Shown here: positions 45,479 to 46,788 of the stretch, one piece after another | Layout of the letters: each line of letters begins with the position of its first letter | How positions within the stretch are numbered: the first letter of the stretch is position 1 | Source: Hyphomicrobiaceae bacterium | GTDB lineage: Bacteria > Pseudomonadota > Alphaproteobacteria > Rhizobiales > Hyphomicrobiaceae | Length of the DNA: 46,788 bases | Assembly (NCBI GenBank): GCA_025351355.1 | Contig: JANXWC010000234.1 | Coordinates: forward strand, 1 to 46,788 | Reading direction: 5' to 3' | Made by a program: the position numbers and the translations under genes | Notes under the pieces: model-generated | What the model saw: only the letters and a program-made list of their open reading frames with translations | What the model was told of the DNA's origin: nothing | Databases searched by the model: none

Positions 45479-46553
45479 ACTGACATAGCTATCTTAACCC
45501 TCGGAACCAGAGGGAATTTTTGCCGTGTCGATCCTTACCGCACCACACTTTCACGATGAAGCCGCCGCTTTCGCGAAGCTCGAAAGCGTAGTGTGGCCGA
45601 ACGGTCCTGTGTGCCCGCACTGTGGCAACACGGAAAAGGTATACGCGCTTGTCGGTGTCCGCTCAAAGGCCAGCAAGAAGAACCCGAACGGCATCGAGCG
45701 CCTTGGCCTCAAGAAGTGCAGCAAGTGCCGGAAGCAGTTCACGGCCCGCGTTGGCACGGTGTTCGAGTCCAGCCATATCGCCCTGCATCTTTGGCTTCAG
45801 GCGGTTCATCTGCTGTGCTGTTCCAAGAAAGGCATCAGCAGCCACCAGCTTCACCGTATCCTGGAGATTAAATACCAGTCAGCTTGGTTCATGAGCCATC
45901 GTATCCGCGAGGCAATGCGCTCGGGTGGTCTTGCCGACTTTGGTCCGATGGGCGGCGAAGGCGACGTTGTTGAAGCTGACGAGACCTTCATCGGTCGCAA
46001 GAAAGGCACCCGGAAGAACCACGGCTACCAGCACAAGAACGCCGTGCTGTCGCTGGTGTCACGGACGACTGGCGAGGTGCGCAGCTTCCATATCGACGCC
46101 GCGACGCAGGCCAACATCTTGCCGATCGTCCAGGCGAACCTTGCTGACGAAGCCACGATCCATACGGACGAGGCCCGCTATTACAGCGAATTGAAGCATG
46201 ACTTCACGCATGAGACGGTGAGCCACAAGAACGACGAATACGTGCGCGGTAACGTGACGACGAACACCATCGAAGGCTATTTTTCGATCTTCAAGCGCGG
46301 CATGAAGGGCGTGTACCAGCATTGCTCAGAAAAGCATCTGCATCGGTATCTCGCGGAGTTTGACTTCCGCTACAGCAACCGCGTGAAGCTCGGCGTGGAC
46401 GATGCAGAGCGAGCCGACCGCGCGTTGAAAGGGATCTCTGGCAGACGCCTCACATACCGAGTCAGTTAATCCACAGCCCCAAACGTAAAAAGTGATTCGC
46501 GCGCAACAGGTTACCCAAGTCATTGATGAACAAGCACGATTCAATTTGACAGT
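45479..46553 (+). mobile_element. IS1595-family insertion sequence (boundaries tentative)
   Basis: An intact ISXO2-type transposase gene fills the element. Weak inverted ends may be ACTGACATAG (from 45479) and, read in reverse, ACTGTCAAAT (ending 46553), which would give ~1.07 kb, the right size for the family. I found no 8-bp target duplication at those points, so the boundaries are provisional. The left end lies 12 bases from the rsmG start codon. Confidence 0.5.
45525..46469 (+). CDS. IS1595-family (ISXO2-like) transposase
   Basis: A 314-aa transposase that looks complete. The N-terminal zinc ribbon has CPHCGNTEKVY and CSKCRKQF. The DDE-type core reads VVEADETFIGRKKGTRKNHG (first Asp), IHTDEARYY (second Asp) and TNTIEGYFSIFKRGMKGVYQH (the Asn/Glu region), followed by a helical tail. 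Start GTG 45525 has AGAGGG ten bases upstream. An intact reading frame suggests a recent or active copy. It is divergent from rsmG. Confidence 0.93.
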   Translation: MSILTAPHFHDEAAAFAKLESVVWPNGPVCPHCGNTEKVYALVGVRSKASKKNPNGIERLGLKKCSKCRKQFTARVGTVFESSHIALHLWLQAVHLLCCSKKGISSHQLHRILEIKYQSAWFMSHRIREAMRSGGLADFGPMGGEGDVVEADETFIGRKKGTRKNHGYQHKNAVLSLVSRTTGEVRSFHIDAATQANILPIVQANLADEATIHTDEARYYSELKHDFTHETVSHKNDEYVRGNVTTNTIEGYFSIFKRGMKGVYQHCSEKHLHRYLAEFDFRYSNRVKLGVDDAERADRALKGISGRRLTYRVS

Positions 46554-46580
46554 GGCGTGATATTCTGTGCATTTTCAACG

Positions 46581-46702
46581 TGTGAGGACGACGGAACTAC
46601 TCTGGGCGCGGCTCGGCCGTGCCGTCTACGCGGATGCCTCGGCACAACAGGTTGCTGGCTATAAACCGCCTGATCAAAGGAGCCGTGTCCTCACATTTTT
46701 TT
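46581..46702 (+). ncRNA. Possible structured RNA with multi-branch fold and T-tract
   Basis: A 9-bp closing stem, TGTGAGGAC (46581-46589) with GTCCTCACA (46687-46695), is followed by seven T (46696-46702). Inside are GGCTC/GAGCC (46610-46614 with 46680-46684), GTGCCG/CGGCAC (46619-46624 with 46640-46645) and CAGG/CCTG (46648-46651 with 46669-46672). A perfect -35 TTGACA lies at 46546-46551, with a poor -10-like CATTTT 18 bases later, so transcription could begin at the stem. The pattern is a terminator-closed small RNA, but it could be chance. I recognise no family; the SRP core GGAAGCAGCC is absent. Confidence 0.35.
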
Positions 46703-46788
46703 CGTTTTCTTCGGCATCCACCACTGCCAACCCGGATAGTTTCCAGGATAGCCGCAATGCCGATAAATCACCTCCTGGGCTGGCGTCA
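46691..46788 (-). CDS. C-terminal end of an unknown protein (runs off the right edge)
   Basis: The last bases encode, on the minus strand, 31 codons up to TGA at 46693-46691: a segment with YRHCGYPGNYPGWQWW and a lysine-rich end (MPKKTKKM). The aromatic-rich wording looks like real protein rather than random reading, but too little is present to assign a family. Its 3' end overlaps the T-tract of the putative structured RNA on the other strand. Confidence 0.35.
   Translation of the reverse strand, partial: TPAQEVIYRHCGYPGNYPGWQWWMPKKTKKM

Overview
The window reads as a chromosomal segment of an alphaproteobacterium, most likely from the Hyphomicrobiales (Rhizobiales). The evidence is a series of gene neighbourhoods that I know from that order: sucA-sucB-lpdA, rpiA-DUF2059-gor, ftsK-lolA, amtB-glnK-tesB-ubiH, leuS-lptE-holA and parB-parA-rsmG. 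It also has a CenR-type response regulator and an EipA (DUF1134) protein. Coding density is high, third codon positions are mostly G/C, and many long antisense open frames are shadows of real genes. All family assignments come from reading the sequence; no database search was run.

Layout. Positions 1-140 hold the tail of an IS5-type transposase. On the minus strand from 181 to 9764 are the 2-oxoglutarate dehydrogenase genes (lpdA, sucB, sucA), a LivH-type permease carrying an N-terminal lipoprotein domain, hemB, an ABM monooxygenase and a hydroxynitrile-lyase-like cupin. From 9937 to 25643, mostly on the plus strand, are a GST, a long EipA-like protein, rpiA, a DUF2059 protein, gor, an outer-membrane barrel protein, an SDR, a DsbA-fold isomerase, a GH15 glucosidase, dapC, ftsK and lolA; an SppA-like peptidase and a small membrane protein lie between them on the minus strand. 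From 25644 to 34362 are a predicted small RNA with a CRP-type operator, a cyclic-nucleotide-binding protein without a DNA-binding domain, cenR with a divergent L,D-transpeptidase, amtB/glnK behind a sigma-54 promoter, tesB, a UbiH-family hydroxylase, a DUF1304 protein and an unknown protein. From 34509 to 46788 are a YggS-type PLP protein, leuS, lptE, holA, an adenosine kinase, an AT-hook protein, coaA, hisE, parB, parA and rsmG with two parS sites, then an IS1595-family element and a possible structured RNA at the right edge.

How it fits together. Several blocks concern the cell envelope: lolA, lptE, cenR with the L,D-transpeptidase, EipA, SppA and the barrel protein. Others concern carbon and nitrogen flux (the 2-oxoglutarate dehydrogenase complex, GlnK/AmtB) and chromosome segregation (ftsK, parABS). 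parABS suggests that the right part lies near the replication origin.

The most unusual signals are non-coding or architectural. The best is the ~135-nt RNA downstream of lolA: three of its four hairpins present C-rich, anti-Shine-Dalgarno loops, and a perfect TGTGA-N6-TCACA site sits at class-I distance upstream. Others are the lipoprotein-permease fusion coupled to hemB, a REP-pair palindrome splitting sucA from sucB, a plus-strand terminator inside a minus-strand operon, and a multi-branched inverted repeat with a T-tract at the right edge.
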